DNA of 64,000 nucleotides from Lentisphaerota bacterium. Lineage in GTDB: Bacteria > Verrucomicrobiota > Lentisphaeria > Victivallales > Victivallaceae. A model generated the notes under the pieces. That model saw only the letters and a list, made by a program, of their open reading frames with translations. It was not told where the DNA came from and did not search any database. The DNA lies in NCBI GenBank assembly GCA_015061745.1, contig SUWB01000003.1, forward strand, positions 1 to 64,000, given 5' to 3'. Of the stretch, positions 42,948 through 52,606 are shown in pieces. Each line of letters starts with the position of its first letter. Position 1 is the stretch's first letter. Made by a program: the position numbers and the translations under genes.

Positions 42948-43487
42948 TCAGCGGATCAATCTGGTAAATTCGTTTCTGGTGGCAAGCTCACGGCGGAAAC
43001 TGCCGCGCATAGAGCTGGTGGTCATAACAGAATTCTGCTTTTCCACCCCCCGCATCTGCATACACAAATGGCGTGCTTCCATTACCACGCCAACACCTAC
43101 TGCGCCGAGGATCTCCTCGAGAGCAGAAGAAATTTCCCGGGTAAGCCGTTCCTGCACCTGCAGGCGGCGGGCAAACATATCCACTATACGTGCCACTTTG
43201 CTTACGCCGATGATCTTGCCATTGGGGATATATCCCACGTGACAGCGGCCGAAAAAGGGCAGCAGATGATGTTCGCACATACTGAAAAACTCAATATCTT
43301 TGACGATGACCATATCATCGGATTCCGCTTCAAAAAGAGCACCGTTGACAACAGTCTTGAGATCCTGGGTATACCCCCGGGTAAGGAAACGCAGACTGCG
43401 ATCCACCCGTTCCGGGGTTTTGATCAGTCCTTCCCGCTGGGGATCTTCACCGATCTTGACCAAAAGTTCACGGATCAACTCCTGCAT
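42948..43487 (-). CDS. folE: GTP cyclohydrolase I
   Basis: This 179-residue type IA enzyme makes dihydroneopterin triphosphate for folate or pterins. Zinc ligands Cys and His in [12 protein letters not shown], and Cys in [13 protein letters not shown], are intact. [19 protein letters not shown] is the usual catalytic core. The N-terminus is short, as in many bacterial enzymes. Confidence 0.95.
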   Translation of the reverse strand: MQELIRELLVKIGEDPQREGLIKTPERVDRSLRFLTRGYTQDLKTVVNGALFEAESDDMVIVKDIEFFSMCEHHLLPFFGRCHVGYIPNGKIIGVSKVARIVDMFARRLQVQERLTREISSALEEILGAVGVGVVMEARHLCMQMRGVEKQNSVMTTSSMRGSFRRELATRNEFTRLIR

Positions 43488-43509
43488 AAGGCATAAACTC
43501 CTTCTTTTT

Positions 43510-44145
43510 TCAAATCAGGGAACCGGCATACTTGAGCCAGGCATCAGCGAGGACCTGATGTCCCATAACGCTGGGATGCACACCGTCACGCAGGATCAGT
43601 TCATACGCACCGGCTTTGGCAGCAGCATCATTGATGATCTGCTGACAGGGGATAAAAATGGCATTATACTTGGCGGCAAGTTCTCTGACCACTTCACCTC
43701 TTGCGGCGATTTCGGGCAGCCAGTCGGCACTGACAGCACCGGTTTCAAGGACAAAGGGCTCCATAAGTACCAGTTTGATTTCAGGGAGAGTTTTCACAGT
43801 CCAGTCAAGGAGCATATCATAAATCTGTTTGTAACGGTCAACTTCCACGCCGTTTCTGCGTTCGGATTTTTCGTGCCAGGTATCATTGACACCGATAAGG
43901 ATGCTCAAAACATCAGGGTTCAGATTGAGGCAATCCACCTTCCATCTGGCATAAAGATCCACCACGCGGTTGCCGGAAATTCCCCGGTTGATGATATTGT
44001 ATTCACTCCCCAGATGATCGGCCAGGACACGTCCGGCTACAAAAGAGGGATAGCCGGTGCCGTATCCGGCATTGGATTCGGGGAGAGTTTCACGGTTGCG
44101 GCCGGCATCAGTAATGGAATCGCCTTGAAAAAGTATGCGTTTCAT
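43510..44145 (-). CDS. SGNH/GDSL hydrolase, cytoplasmic
   Basis: This 211-residue protein lacks a signal peptide. Blocks: [14 protein letters not shown] (Ser), [12 protein letters not shown] (Gly), IGVNDTWH (Asn) and [11 protein letters not shown] (Asp, His). It is a compact lipase/acyl-esterase of the kind common in carbohydrate degraders. It lies 83 bp after rarA and 23 bp before folE, possibly in the same long transcript. The substrate is unknown. Confidence 0.88.
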   Translation of the reverse strand: MKRILFQGDSITDAGRNRETLPESNAGYGTGYPSFVAGRVLADHLGSEYNIINRGISGNRVVDLYARWKVDCLNLNPDVLSILIGVNDTWHEKSERRNGVEVDRYKQIYDMLLDWTVKTLPEIKLVLMEPFVLETGAVSADWLPEIAARGEVVRELAAKYNAIFIPCQQIINDAAAKAGAYELILRDGVHPSVMGHQVLADAWLKYAGSLI

Positions 44146-44227
44146 AAGCCAATATTCTTCCTTAAGTTTAGGTTGGTTGACAAGAGAAATTTACTTCTCT
44201 ATAAAATACCATTGAAAGGTGATTTTT

Positions 44228-45547
44228 TCAAGTCCCGCTGGGGGGCTTATTCTTTTCATTGCGTAATTTTTCCCAGTAGGCAAGCCGTCGGGCGATCTCT
44301 CTTTCAAATCCCCGTTCCACAGGTTTGTAAAAAGAACGGCGGCCCATTTTTTCAGGAAAATAATTCTGCCCTGAAAATCCTTCCGGTGTATCGTGGTCAT
44401 ATTGATAGTTGGCCCCGTACCCGATCTCTTTCATCAGCTTGGTGGGCGCATTGAGAATATGGGCAGGCGGTGTCAGCGAACCCGATTCCCGGGCAGCTTT
44501 GAGCGCACTGTTCCACGCCTTGTAAACAGCGTTGGATTTGGGAGCCGTTCCCAGAAAAACGATCAATTCAGCAATGGCAAGTTCCCCCTCAGGAGAACCC
44601 AGTCTTTCATAGGTATCCCAGGCAGAAATCGCAAGCTGCAGAGCCATAGGATCGGCAAGTCCCACATCTTCGGCGGCAAAGCGGGTAAGGCGGCGGAGCA
44701 GATACAAAGGATCCTCCCCTCCCTGAATCATCCGGGCGGCCCAGTAAAGTGCCGCATCGGTATCAGAACCTCTGAGGGACTTGTGCAAGGCACTTATCAA
44801 ATTGTAATGTCCCTCACGGTCTTTGTCGTAAACAGGTGAACGGTGCTGAAGGGACTGAGCCACTTCATCGGGGCCCATAATTTCATTTTCTCCTGCCAGA
44901 GCGTAAATACTTTCAAGCAGATTGATAAGATATCTGCCGTCGCCGTCAGCATATTCCAGCAGCCGCTCCCGGCCCTCTGGTGTTACAGGCAGAGAGCGTC
45001 CCATCAGAACTTCCGACCGCTGAATGATCTGTTCGAGAGCGGCATTGCTGAGAGCTTTGAGGACAAAGACTTTGCATCGTGAAAGCAGAGCACTGTTCAA
45101 CTCAAAAGAAGGATTTTCAGTAGTCGCTCCCACAAGCACCACAGTTCCGTCCTCAACGTAGGGCAGAAAACCGTCCTGCTGGGCACGGTTGAAACGGTGG
45201 ATCTCATCCACAAAAAGCAGCGTTCCCTCCCCGTGTTCCCGGCGGCGGGCCGCTTCATCAAAGGCTTTACGCAAATCCGCCACGCCGGAAAAAACAGCCG
45301 AAAGTGCCACAAAGTGCAAACTGGACTGACTTGCAAGAATACGGGCCAAAGTGGTTTTTCCGCAGCCGGGAGGTCCCCACAGGATGAAACTGAACATTTT
45401 TCCTGAGTCCACCATCTTGCGTAAAGGCATCCCCGCTCCCAGCAAGTGCTCCTGTCCCGCCACCTCATCAAGAGATTCGGGCCGCATCCGGTCAGCCAGG
45501 GGGCGTTCCGGGGCCTCAGGTTCAAAAAGGAATCCGTCGTTACTCAT
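44228..45547 (-). CDS. rarA: Replication-associated recombination protein A
   Basis: This 439-residue AAA ATPase is related to clamp loaders. Walker A is WGPPGCGKTTLARI, Walker B is LFVDEIHRFNRAQQD, sensor I is ATTENPSFELN, and the C-terminal domain has DADAALYW-like GSDTDAALYWAARM and the YGANYQYDHD segment. RarA acts at stalled replication forks. The start MSNDGFLFEPE gives an 8-bp overlap with the upstream CYTH gene. Confidence 0.95.
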   Translation of the reverse strand: MSNDGFLFEPEAPERPLADRMRPESLDEVAGQEHLLGAGMPLRKMVDSGKMFSFILWGPPGCGKTTLARILASQSSLHFVALSAVFSGVADLRKAFDEAARRREHGEGTLLFVDEIHRFNRAQQDGFLPYVEDGTVVLVGATTENPSFELNSALLSRCKVFVLKALSNAALEQIIQRSEVLMGRSLPVTPEGRERLLEYADGDGRYLINLLESIYALAGENEIMGPDEVAQSLQHRSPVYDKDREGHYNLISALHKSLRGSDTDAALYWAARMIQGGEDPLYLLRRLTRFAAEDVGLADPMALQLAISAWDTYERLGSPEGELAIAELIVFLGTAPKSNAVYKAWNSALKAARESGSLTPPAHILNAPTKLMKEIGYGANYQYDHDTPEGFSGQNYFPEKMGRRSFYKPVERGFEREIARRLAYWEKLRNEKNKPPSGT

Positions 45548-46037
45548 CTTTGCCCCATTCTGAAAAAGGTGAAACACTTAAAGAGCCGTTTGAATAACGC
45601 TTGTCTCCGGAAACCTCCGCTCCCAGCCAATGGGGTTTGACAAAAGGAATATCTGCATCGGGCAACTCTATTTCAGCGGTAAAAAGCCCTGCATTAAGAT
45701 CGAGATATTCATCTATTTCCCACACAAAACCGTCAGGGCCTGCAACACAGAAGCGTAATTTTTTAACCACCCGTGTACCGCACAATTCTTCAAGCATAGC
45801 AGCGGCATCTCCGAGAGGGATCTGATACTCAAACTCGCTGCGGGTCAGATTTTCTGTTCCTTTGGAGCGTCCCTTGACGGTAAGAAATGCCCTGTCATCG
45901 GCAATACGCACCCGGACAGTGGGGCCGCCCTGAGCCCGCAAAAAATACCCTTGGGTCAATTTTTTGGGCAGACTGGTCACCTGTTCCCGCCAGGAGTGAT
46001 CTTTCAACAGGAATTTCCGTTCAGTTTCAACACCCAT
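45540..46037 (-). CDS. CYTH-domain triphosphatase-like protein
   Basis: This 165-residue protein opens MGVETERKFLLKD, the ExExK signature of the CYTH/triphosphate tunnel metalloenzyme family, followed by VRVRIADDRAFLTVKG, LTRSEFEYQI and a VWEIDEYLD strand. Family members hydrolyse triphosphates or bind nucleotides. It is the short single-domain type. The start was chosen at the signature; its end overlaps rarA and its start overlaps rnhC. Confidence 0.85.
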   Translation of the reverse strand: MGVETERKFLLKDHSWREQVTSLPKKLTQGYFLRAQGGPTVRVRIADDRAFLTVKGRSKGTENLTRSEFEYQIPLGDAAAMLEELCGTRVVKKLRFCVAGPDGFVWEIDEYLDLNAGLFTAEIELPDADIPFVKPHWLGAEVSGDKRYSNGSLSVSPFSEWGKDE

Positions 46038-46947
46038 TGAGTACCTCCTCAAAGGTTTTGAAATGATTTTTACAACATCTGCGTAAACCGTCAGCACCGG
46101 AATTTCTCACGATTTCAGCGGCCACAGCCTTAACATTGGCCCCGGCACCTTTGGGAAGTGTGCATCCGGTCTGTTCTTCAAGAGCAGCAATACACTGAAC
46201 AAAGCGGTCACGGGCAAGAATACTTGCAGCTGCCACAGCAATATCACTTTCAGCTTTGGTCCGCTGTTCCATAATGATCTGTCTGCCCCGTTCCATAAGG
46301 GCACGCTGGATCAGTGAGGGATCGGCGAACTGATCTGAAAGCATCCGTGGGACAGAAGGATTTTTTTCAAGGAGCTTTTCAATGACTGTGGCGTGTCCCC
46401 AGGCAAGCAGACGGTTCAAATTACCGAATTGCGTGTACAGACGGTTATAGGTTTCCATCTTGAAATAGACCACGGCAATATTTTCTTCCCCCACGCATTT
46501 TTTGATTTCCACAGCCAGCTGGGCAATTTTTTTATCAGAAGTGATTTTTTTGGAATCACAAACACCGAGAGCGCGGAGTTTCTCTCCTGTCTCAGCGGTC
46601 ACGCTGACTCCGGCAATAACCAGAGGACCGAAAAAGTCACCTTTTCCGCTTTCATCTATGCCGCCGTGAGGAGTAATAATTTCAGGTGTATTTTCACTTT
46701 CATCAGGAAATACCACAATATCGTGCAATATTTCCGGTTCAAGGATAAATTCGATAAATTCATCAGTTCCTTTGCCCTGAACAACAGTTTTGCCGCTTTC
46801 GTAGGCAGTAACATTGGTTTTCTCTTTTTTAGCCCGGAAAACAGCATAAGGAGCAACAGAAAGTTCCCATCCTCTTTCTTCAAGGAGTGTCTGCAAATGT
46901 TCAATCTGCTCAGAGTTCAGTTCAACAGTATAAGAGGTCTTTGGCAT
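46027..46947 (-). CDS. rnhC: Ribonuclease HIII
   Basis: This 306-residue RNase HIII removes RNA from RNA-DNA hybrids. It has an N-terminal TBP-like substrate-binding domain (to about residue 90), then the catalytic GIDESGKGDFFGPLVIAGV with its DE(S)G motif, VCDSKKITSDKKI and ESDIAVAAASILARDRF. The start was placed at ATG 46947; a TTG at 46953 is possible. Confidence 0.93.
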   Translation of the reverse strand: MPKTSYTVELNSEQIEHLQTLLEERGWELSVAPYAVFRAKKEKTNVTAYESGKTVVQGKGTDEFIEFILEPEILHDIVVFPDESENTPEIITPHGGIDESGKGDFFGPLVIAGVSVTAETGEKLRALGVCDSKKITSDKKIAQLAVEIKKCVGEENIAVVYFKMETYNRLYTQFGNLNRLLAWGHATVIEKLLEKNPSVPRMLSDQFADPSLIQRALMERGRQIIMEQRTKAESDIAVAAASILARDRFVQCIAALEEQTGCTLPKGAGANVKAVAAEIVRNSGADGLRRCCKNHFKTFEEVLNGC

Positions 46948-46949
46948 TG

Positions 46950-47567
46950 TCAATTTTTTTCACCAAGAAAGATTCTTCCGGCAAATGCGGCAGCAATGGT
47001 GGCACCGTCGGCATAAGACAGATTTGCTCCGGCAGGGAGTCCGGAAGCAGGACGTGAAATCCGGACGGCATAATTTTTGATCTGTTCTGCAAGATAAGCT
47101 GCCGTGGCACGGCCTTCAACATCGGAGCTTAAAGCTAAAATGACCTCCCGGACCTCTCCTTTCCGGAGTATCTGTTCCAGAAGATCAAAATTCAATCCTG
47201 AGCCGTCCTCACCGTCAAGAGGAGATATCCTGCCCCCCAGGACAAGATAACGCCCGCGGAAGTGACCGCCTGACTCCACAGCCAACATCTGGCTCACAGA
47301 TTCCACCACGCATAAGGTGGATTTGTCCCGGGAGTCATCCAGGCAAACGGGACAGAGTTGGTGATTTTCCGCCAATCCTGCACATTGGGGACAGCGGGTG
47401 ACCTTATCGGGCAGAGTGCCGATAAGGCCGCTCAAGTGGTGCAGTTCCTCCTGATCCCACTCCAAAAGAGCCAGAGCCAATCTCTCCGCTGCCCGGCGTC
47501 CGACACCGGGCAGCTGACGCAGAGAATTCATCAGATCTTCCAAAGTTTCAGGATAGGAACTGCTCAT
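46950..47567 (-). CDS. recR: Recombination protein RecR
   Basis: This 205-residue protein has helix-hairpin-helix LRQLPGVGRRAAERLA, a four-Cys zinc motif (RCPQCAG and LCPVCLD), and a TOPRIM domain (CVVESVSQMLAVE, LGGRISPLDG). It loads RecA in the RecFOR pathway. It follows the ybaB gene by 17 bp, the usual ybaB-recR pairing. Confidence 0.95.
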   Translation of the reverse strand: MSSSYPETLEDLMNSLRQLPGVGRRAAERLALALLEWDQEELHHLSGLIGTLPDKVTRCPQCAGLAENHQLCPVCLDDSRDKSTLCVVESVSQMLAVESGGHFRGRYLVLGGRISPLDGEDGSGLNFDLLEQILRKGEVREVILALSSDVEGRATAAYLAEQIKNYAVRISRPASGLPAGANLSYADGATIAAAFAGRIFLGEKN

Positions 47568-47584
47568 AGCAAAGTTTCAAAAGA

Positions 47585-47905
47585 TCACATCAAGCCGGGC
47601 AAATCGATTCCCAGACCGCCGGTGATCTCATTCATACGCTGCTGGATATTCTGCTTGGCAGAAAGCAGAGCCGTATTGGCTGCCCGCTGGATTTCCACAG
47701 CCAGCTCGGGAGCATTTCCAGCTCCCGGGGCGATGTCGATCTGTTTGACGGCAAAGTCGCCGGTAACGGTCACTTTAATGGCACCGTTCATACCGGTTGC
47801 AGAAAATTCAAGATTGGGCATTTCTTCCTTAAAACGCTTCATCTCGTTTTGAATTTCCTTGGCACGGCCCATAAGTTCGGCCATTTTACCGAGATTACCA
47901 AACAT
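47585..47905 (-). CDS. ybaB: Nucleoid-associated protein YbaB/EbfC
   Basis: This 106-residue DNA-binding protein has MAELMGRAKEIQNEMKRFKEEM, then GAIKVTVTGDFAVKQIDI, typical of the YbaB dimer. It sits between secDF and recR. Confidence 0.93.
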   Translation of the reverse strand: MFGNLGKMAELMGRAKEIQNEMKRFKEEMPNLEFSATGMNGAIKVTVTGDFAVKQIDIAPGAGNAPELAVEIQRAANTALLSAKQNIQQRMNEITGGLGIDLPGLM

Positions 47906-47906
47906 T

Positions 47907-50498
47907 TCAGGCCTCCTCGCTCTTGGCGGCTTTGGGGAGATTGTTGTTCAGCTCTTCCTTGTGCCACAGGCAGAGGAGAGGAGCTGCAACAAAGATTGAA
48001 GAAGCAGTACCCAGGATCACACCCAGCATCATAATGAGCACGAAGTCATTGATGGCAGCACCGCCGCCCACAAAGAGAACGAACACAGTGATAAAGGTGG
48101 TGATACTGGTCATCAAAGTACGGCTCAAGCACTGATTGATAGAGGTGTTCACCACAGTGCGGAAGCTCTTGGATATGCCCAAACCGAGGTTTTCACGGAT
48201 ACGGTCAAACACGACCACCTTGTCGTTGACAGAGTAACCGATCACGGTCAGCAAAGCTGCCACAACAGAAAGTGAAATCGTCCGGCCCATAGCCAGGAAA
48301 ACGGCCAATACCATAATCACGTCAACAAGGAGTGACAATGTTGCTGCCAGAGCAAATGTCCATTCATAACGCAAGGCGATATAGATACCGATACCGATCA
48401 TAGAGAGGATAATGGCAATTGCCGCAGCTTTCTTGAACTCGTTACCGATCAGACCGCCGATAGAGCTTTCAAGCCCGTCGGAAAATCTGGCTTTGGGGAA
48501 GCTCTTGTTGAGCAGAGTTTGAATACGATCCATAGGACTTGAATCGGAATTACCGGTGGTCTGATCGCCGCGGATAAGGATCTCAACCTTGCTGGCTGAA
48601 TCGCCCGCTCCGATGTTGAACTTGTAAGTCACACGGGTCTGAGAGTAACCGCTGCTCTTGAGAACTTTCTCGATCTCCTCCTGAGGGATCTGTTCAGCGT
48701 AGCTGAAAGTCACGACAGTACCGCCGGTAAAGTCAACACTCAAAGTTTCTTTGCCTTTGACTGCAACAACCGCCACCAAAAGGAGTGTCAGCAAAGCCAC
48801 AACAACAGCACTGATGCGCCACTTGCCGATAAAGTTGATGTCCAGTTTGTTCCACAAGGTCAGCATAGTAATCTTGGTAACTTTGGCATACTTGAAGAGG
48901 TAATCGTAAACCAGACGGGTCACAAAGAGAGCAGTAAAGAGACTGGTCAGGATACCGATACTCAACGTAATGGCAAAACCTTTGATTGCACCAGTACCCA
49001 CATTCATCAGGATGAGAGAGGTGATCAGAGTGGTCACGTTGGCGTCGAGCACAGCAGAAAAGGCTTTGGCATAGCCCCGGTCGACAGCGTTCTGCAATCC
49101 CTTGCCGGATGCGAGTTCTTCACGGATTCGTTCATAGACCAGCACATTGGCGTCCACAGCCATACCGATCGTCAGCACGATACCGGCGATACCGGGCAGA
49201 GTAAGGGTGCAGTTAAAGGCAGCCATAGCTCCCAGGATCAACACCATATTGAGCAGCAGAGCAAAGACAGCGATAAAACCTGCGCCGTGGTAATAGATGA
49301 CCATAAAGACGGAAACAAGCACCATACCGATGACACCTACCCAGATACCGTTTTTGACGTTGGATTTACCCAGCTGGGGGTCGGTATCAAAGACAGCATT
49401 GACCTTGATCTGGAAGGGGAAACCGCCTGATACAAGGGCATCAGCAATGCTTTTGGCTTCATCTTCGGTGAATGAACCTGAAATTTCAGCGTTGCCGCCG
49501 GTAATGGCTCCCTGGATCCGGGGAGCACAGTAGAGCTTGCCGTCAAGGACGATAGCAAGAGAACGGCCGATGTTGTTGGAGGTGATACGGCCGAACTGTT
49601 CAGCACCCTGCAGATTGAAACGCAGAGCGATCTTGCGCTGACCGAACTGGTCACGGGTGGCCATAGCCATTGTGATATTTTTACCGTCCATAGCAACGTG
49701 ACGGTCCACAAGGAAATACTGGATCAGGGGAGCTTCACCGGCACGGAATTCCTGAGTTTTCATCAGTTCATAGCCGCGGGGAATGCGGAAATTCTTGGGA
49801 TCTTCCTGATATTTCTGCACAAGGTTCTGATTGTCGGGATGAACAAAGCGGAAATTGAGTTTTGCACTCATCTTGATAAGTTCAAGAAGTTTCAGCTTTT
49901 CATCTTTGGCGACAACAGGAGCGCGCAGGGCCACATAATCGCCGCCTGAGGGAGCGATTTCGGCTTCGTGGATCTTCTGACCTTCCAGACGTTTACGCAG
50001 GATCTCGATCGCCACGTCACGGTAGCGGTCAAATTCGTTGCGCATACGGGCTTCGACCTCTTCACGGGTCTCGCCGCCTTTGGCATCGGATTTCAGACGT
50101 TTGAGAAATTCCTCATCAGGAACCAGCTGCAGGATAAACTCCACACCGCCGTTGAGGTCCAGTCCCAGACGAATGGAACTGGAAGCCTCTTTACGCACCA
50201 GACTCATCACATCGCGGTTGTCCTGCAAGTCACTGCCCTTGACCTTTTTGGTCAGGTCGATACCCTTGCTGTCGGCAGCCTGAAGCAAAGCCTGAGACTG
50301 ATAGAGCTGAGGATCTTTTTTCTGCAATGCTTTGGCTTCTTCAACAAGTTTGAGGGCCTGGGCATCTTTTTTGTCTTTCAGCACAGAGACGTAAGCATCA
50401 TAAAAGTCCGGGGGGACCAGGGGATACATCGCCGCACAGAAAACCAGCGTCACCACGATAACGATCGCAGTTCGTAACACGAGAGGTCTGTTATTCAT
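47907..50498 (-). CDS. secDF: Fused protein-export protein SecDF
   Basis: This 863-residue fusion of SecD and SecF drives the late steps of protein export using the proton gradient. The SecD part has an N-terminal helix, LGLDLNGGVEFILQLVPD, and a membrane core with VLTIGMAVDANVLVYERI. The SecF part starts near residue 590 with VDFTGGTVVTFSY and ends with SVNDKVVVFDRIRENL and a final helix. Both halves have six membrane segments. Fused SecDF is common in Bacteroidetes and Chlamydiae-related lineages. It overlaps yajC by 4 bp. Confidence 0.96.
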   Translation of the reverse strand: MNNRPLVLRTAIVIVVTLVFCAAMYPLVPPDFYDAYVSVLKDKKDAQALKLVEEAKALQKKDPQLYQSQALLQAADSKGIDLTKKVKGSDLQDNRDVMSLVRKEASSSIRLGLDLNGGVEFILQLVPDEEFLKRLKSDAKGGETREEVEARMRNEFDRYRDVAIEILRKRLEGQKIHEAEIAPSGGDYVALRAPVVAKDEKLKLLELIKMSAKLNFRFVHPDNQNLVQKYQEDPKNFRIPRGYELMKTQEFRAGEAPLIQYFLVDRHVAMDGKNITMAMATRDQFGQRKIALRFNLQGAEQFGRITSNNIGRSLAIVLDGKLYCAPRIQGAITGGNAEISGSFTEDEAKSIADALVSGGFPFQIKVNAVFDTDPQLGKSNVKNGIWVGVIGMVLVSVFMVIYYHGAGFIAVFALLLNMVLILGAMAAFNCTLTLPGIAGIVLTIGMAVDANVLVYERIREELASGKGLQNAVDRGYAKAFSAVLDANVTTLITSLILMNVGTGAIKGFAITLSIGILTSLFTALFVTRLVYDYLFKYAKVTKITMLTLWNKLDINFIGKWRISAVVVALLTLLLVAVVAVKGKETLSVDFTGGTVVTFSYAEQIPQEEIEKVLKSSGYSQTRVTYKFNIGAGDSASKVEILIRGDQTTGNSDSSPMDRIQTLLNKSFPKARFSDGLESSIGGLIGNEFKKAAAIAIILSMIGIGIYIALRYEWTFALAATLSLLVDVIMVLAVFLAMGRTISLSVVAALLTVIGYSVNDKVVVFDRIRENLGLGISKSFRTVVNTSINQCLSRTLMTSITTFITVFVLFVGGGAAINDFVLIMMLGVILGTASSIFVAAPLLCLWHKEELNNNLPKAAKSEEA

Positions 50499-50884
50499 TT
50501 GTCAGCTGTTTCCTCTTTCTTTTCAGCGGGAGCTTCAGCAGGTGCTTCGGGTTTGATCACATCGTGGATACCGGCCCGGTTGACCTTGACAAAGACCCGG
50601 TCGGCGATCTCAACGGTAAAGATCTTGTCCTGAACAGCACTCACTTTGCCGTAGATGCCGCTGGCAAGCATAACTTCGGTCCCCTTGACGATAGAGTCAA
50701 GAAGTTCCTCACGTTTCTGCTGCTGTTTTTTGTTGGAACGGCTCATCATCCAGAACATCAGGATGAAAGCACCGGTCATAAGAATCAGCATACCAAAGGG
50801 ATTGGTCTGAGTTGCCTGCCCGGCGGCATTCCCGGCAGCGGGAGCGGCAGCCTGAGCGGCGGTAGCGAGAATGGCATTGAACAT
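50495..50884 (-). CDS. yajC: Preprotein translocase subunit YajC
   Basis: This 129-residue protein has one membrane helix (FGMLILMTGAFILMFWMM), then the cytoplasmic SKKQQQKREELLDSIVKG-like segment and VMLASGIYGKVSAVQ. The N-terminus is unusually Ala-rich and the C-terminus has an acidic EAPAEAPAEKK tail. The start is either 50893 or 50884; the latter fits the AGGAG distance better. Confidence 0.92.
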   Translation of the reverse strand: MFNAILATAAQAAAPAAGNAAGQATQTNPFGMLILMTGAFILMFWMMSRSNKKQQQKREELLDSIVKGTEVMLASGIYGKVSAVQDKIFTVEIADRVFVKVNRAGIHDVIKPEAPAEAPAEKKEETADK

Positions 50885-50914
50885 AATTATCATTTCTCCT
50901 GTATTGAAGTAAAA

Positions 50915-52438
50915 TTACCGTTTGGGCACGCCCAGCAGAGAAAGGTGTTTGTCAAAGTGCTTTTCGAGGGCAGCTTCGTACTCTTTTTCCAGTTTGTGCA
51001 TCGCCTTGAAGAATTCGCCGCGGAGCTCGCCGGTCAGAATGGGACCGTAGGTGATATGGAGCAGCTGACGGGCTTCGGGCATATCCATAAGTTTCACCAG
51101 TTCAGCATCGGGGAGAGTGTCCACGTCAGCGATCTTGGTGATATCGGCAGTGATGTGATAGAGCTTGAGCATATCGTTGAAGTTGGCAAGAGCAGCTTTG
51201 TGCATCTTGCGGTAGAGAGCAGGATCGTGCTCAGCAATAACGGTCACAGCCACCAGCCAGCTGGTACCGGCGGTCTTGAGGTGCAGATAGCCGCCGGTTT
51301 CCCGTCCCACGGTGGGATAAACGGCGAACTTGTCGCTGCCGGAGTGGACAGAAACTTTGTAGTTGCCGTAGGCTTTGGCGATCTGGGCGTGGACCTTGAA
51401 CTGACGGTCAAATTCGGCAAGGTCGCCGATGTAGTCGATAGCCTTCTGGAACTCACCGATGAAGCGGGGAGCCAGTGAAGAAAATTCCACACCGCTGCGG
51501 CGGAGTTCGCGGACGATGTAGAGGTGATGTGAGGGGAGAGTGGGACTGGTGGTTTCGTCAATTGAAATTTCCAGATCGAACTCGTCGCCCCGTTTGGATT
51601 TCAGGTGATTGTAGACTTTGACAGCAAAATCGAGAGCTGCGGTATACATCACAGCACAGCGGCGGGCGGTGGCAGCATCGATCTTGACGGAACTTTCACC
51701 GATAACGAACTCTTTGTCAAAGTAATCTTCGGCAATGCGTTTCTGGAAATCGCCGCACATTTCAGCAAAAGCGGCATCGACTTTGGCTTCTTCCCAGTCA
51801 CCGGCGGCGGCGTTCATCACTTCGGAAAGGTCGAGAGTGATCATCGGCATACCGGCTTCCAGAGCCACGTCGATATCGGGAATGGTCTTCAAGTGGTCGC
51901 CGTCAGCCCCCCAGCCCAGCTGATAGTCGCTTTTGAAAACGCCGAAAACCGTATCATCCACGACGGAGCGGAAAGTACGGTTGGTCATAGAAAGTTCACG
52001 CATAGACTGCTGAGCAATCACAGGAGAAACCTGGAACTTCACAGCGGCAGCAACGTGTCCGGGAGTGGCAAGACCGAGACGATCGCCGCATCCGACGGTG
52101 GTTTTCACATTGCGCAGGCTCTTGGGAGCACACCAGGGGAAATGCTGACGCAGAGCGGCGGCATTGGTGCTGTCAAGTTTACCGACCAGAGCGGCACCGC
52201 CATCGGCGAGCTCAAGTTTTTCACCGGCGAAACCTGCGGGCATCGTCTTTTCGGAATAGGCCACAACGAGCAGGAAACGTTTTTCGCTGTCACGGCCCAT
52301 CATAACAGCGGCATCGCCGATCTTGTGAACGGAAGCAGGGTAGATCTCGATATCCCCTGATTTCATACACATAGCACTCTTGATACACTCCAGATTCTTG
52401 CCCACTGCGGCAAGTACGGACTCTGCAATTTTCTTCAT
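50915..52438 (-). CDS. uxaE: Tagaturonate/fructuronate epimerase UxaE
   Basis: This 507-residue member of the UxaE family interconverts tagaturonate and fructuronate in galacturonate breakdown. Recognised from the strong segments FDLEISIDETTSPTLPSHHL and KVSVHSGSDKFAVYPTVG, and from length. No signal peptide. It heads the long minus-strand gene run and has its own promoter at 52502-52530, with a candidate operator over the start site. Galacturonate use fits the nearby pectin-type esterase and the other sugar genes. Confidence 0.85.
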   Translation of the reverse strand: MKKIAESVLAAVGKNLECIKSAMCMKSGDIEIYPASVHKIGDAAVMMGRDSEKRFLLVVAYSEKTMPAGFAGEKLELADGGAALVGKLDSTNAAALRQHFPWCAPKSLRNVKTTVGCGDRLGLATPGHVAAAVKFQVSPVIAQQSMRELSMTNRTFRSVVDDTVFGVFKSDYQLGWGADGDHLKTIPDIDVALEAGMPMITLDLSEVMNAAAGDWEEAKVDAAFAEMCGDFQKRIAEDYFDKEFVIGESSVKIDAATARRCAVMYTAALDFAVKVYNHLKSKRGDEFDLEISIDETTSPTLPSHHLYIVRELRRSGVEFSSLAPRFIGEFQKAIDYIGDLAEFDRQFKVHAQIAKAYGNYKVSVHSGSDKFAVYPTVGRETGGYLHLKTAGTSWLVAVTVIAEHDPALYRKMHKAALANFNDMLKLYHITADITKIADVDTLPDAELVKLMDMPEARQLLHITYGPILTGELRGEFFKAMHKLEKEYEAALEKHFDKHLSLLGVPKR

Positions 52439-52477
52439 TTTCTTCGTTCCTTTATATAAATATGTTGAAATTCAGAC

Positions 52478-52498
52478 ACAATTCCACAATACAATTGT
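52478..52498. promoter_or_regulatory. Candidate operator upstream of uxaE
   Basis: ACAATT (52478-52483) and AATTGT (52493-52498) are inverted with 9 bp between them, covering the predicted transcription start near 52495. This is a position typical of repressor sites. Only one copy is seen. Confidence 0.35.
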
Positions 52499-52501
52499 TA
52501 T

Positions 52502-52530
52502 AATATAACTCACTCCCTTACGAAAGTCAA
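52502..52530 (-). promoter_or_regulatory. Promoter of uxaE and the genes downstream
   Basis: Minus strand TTGACT (52530-52525), 17 bp, TATATT (52507-52502). Confidence 0.8.
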
Positions 52531-52606
52531 TAAGGAATGAATGCATTTTTTTCTAATTTTTACAGCTCTTTTGAGTCAATATCTCTCTAAAGAGAAGTTT
52601 CTCTGC

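Noticed and set aside
43300-44454. Plus-strand open frame of 384 codons
   Set aside because: It is antisense to folE, the SGNH hydrolase and rarA; the minus-strand products are clear family members.
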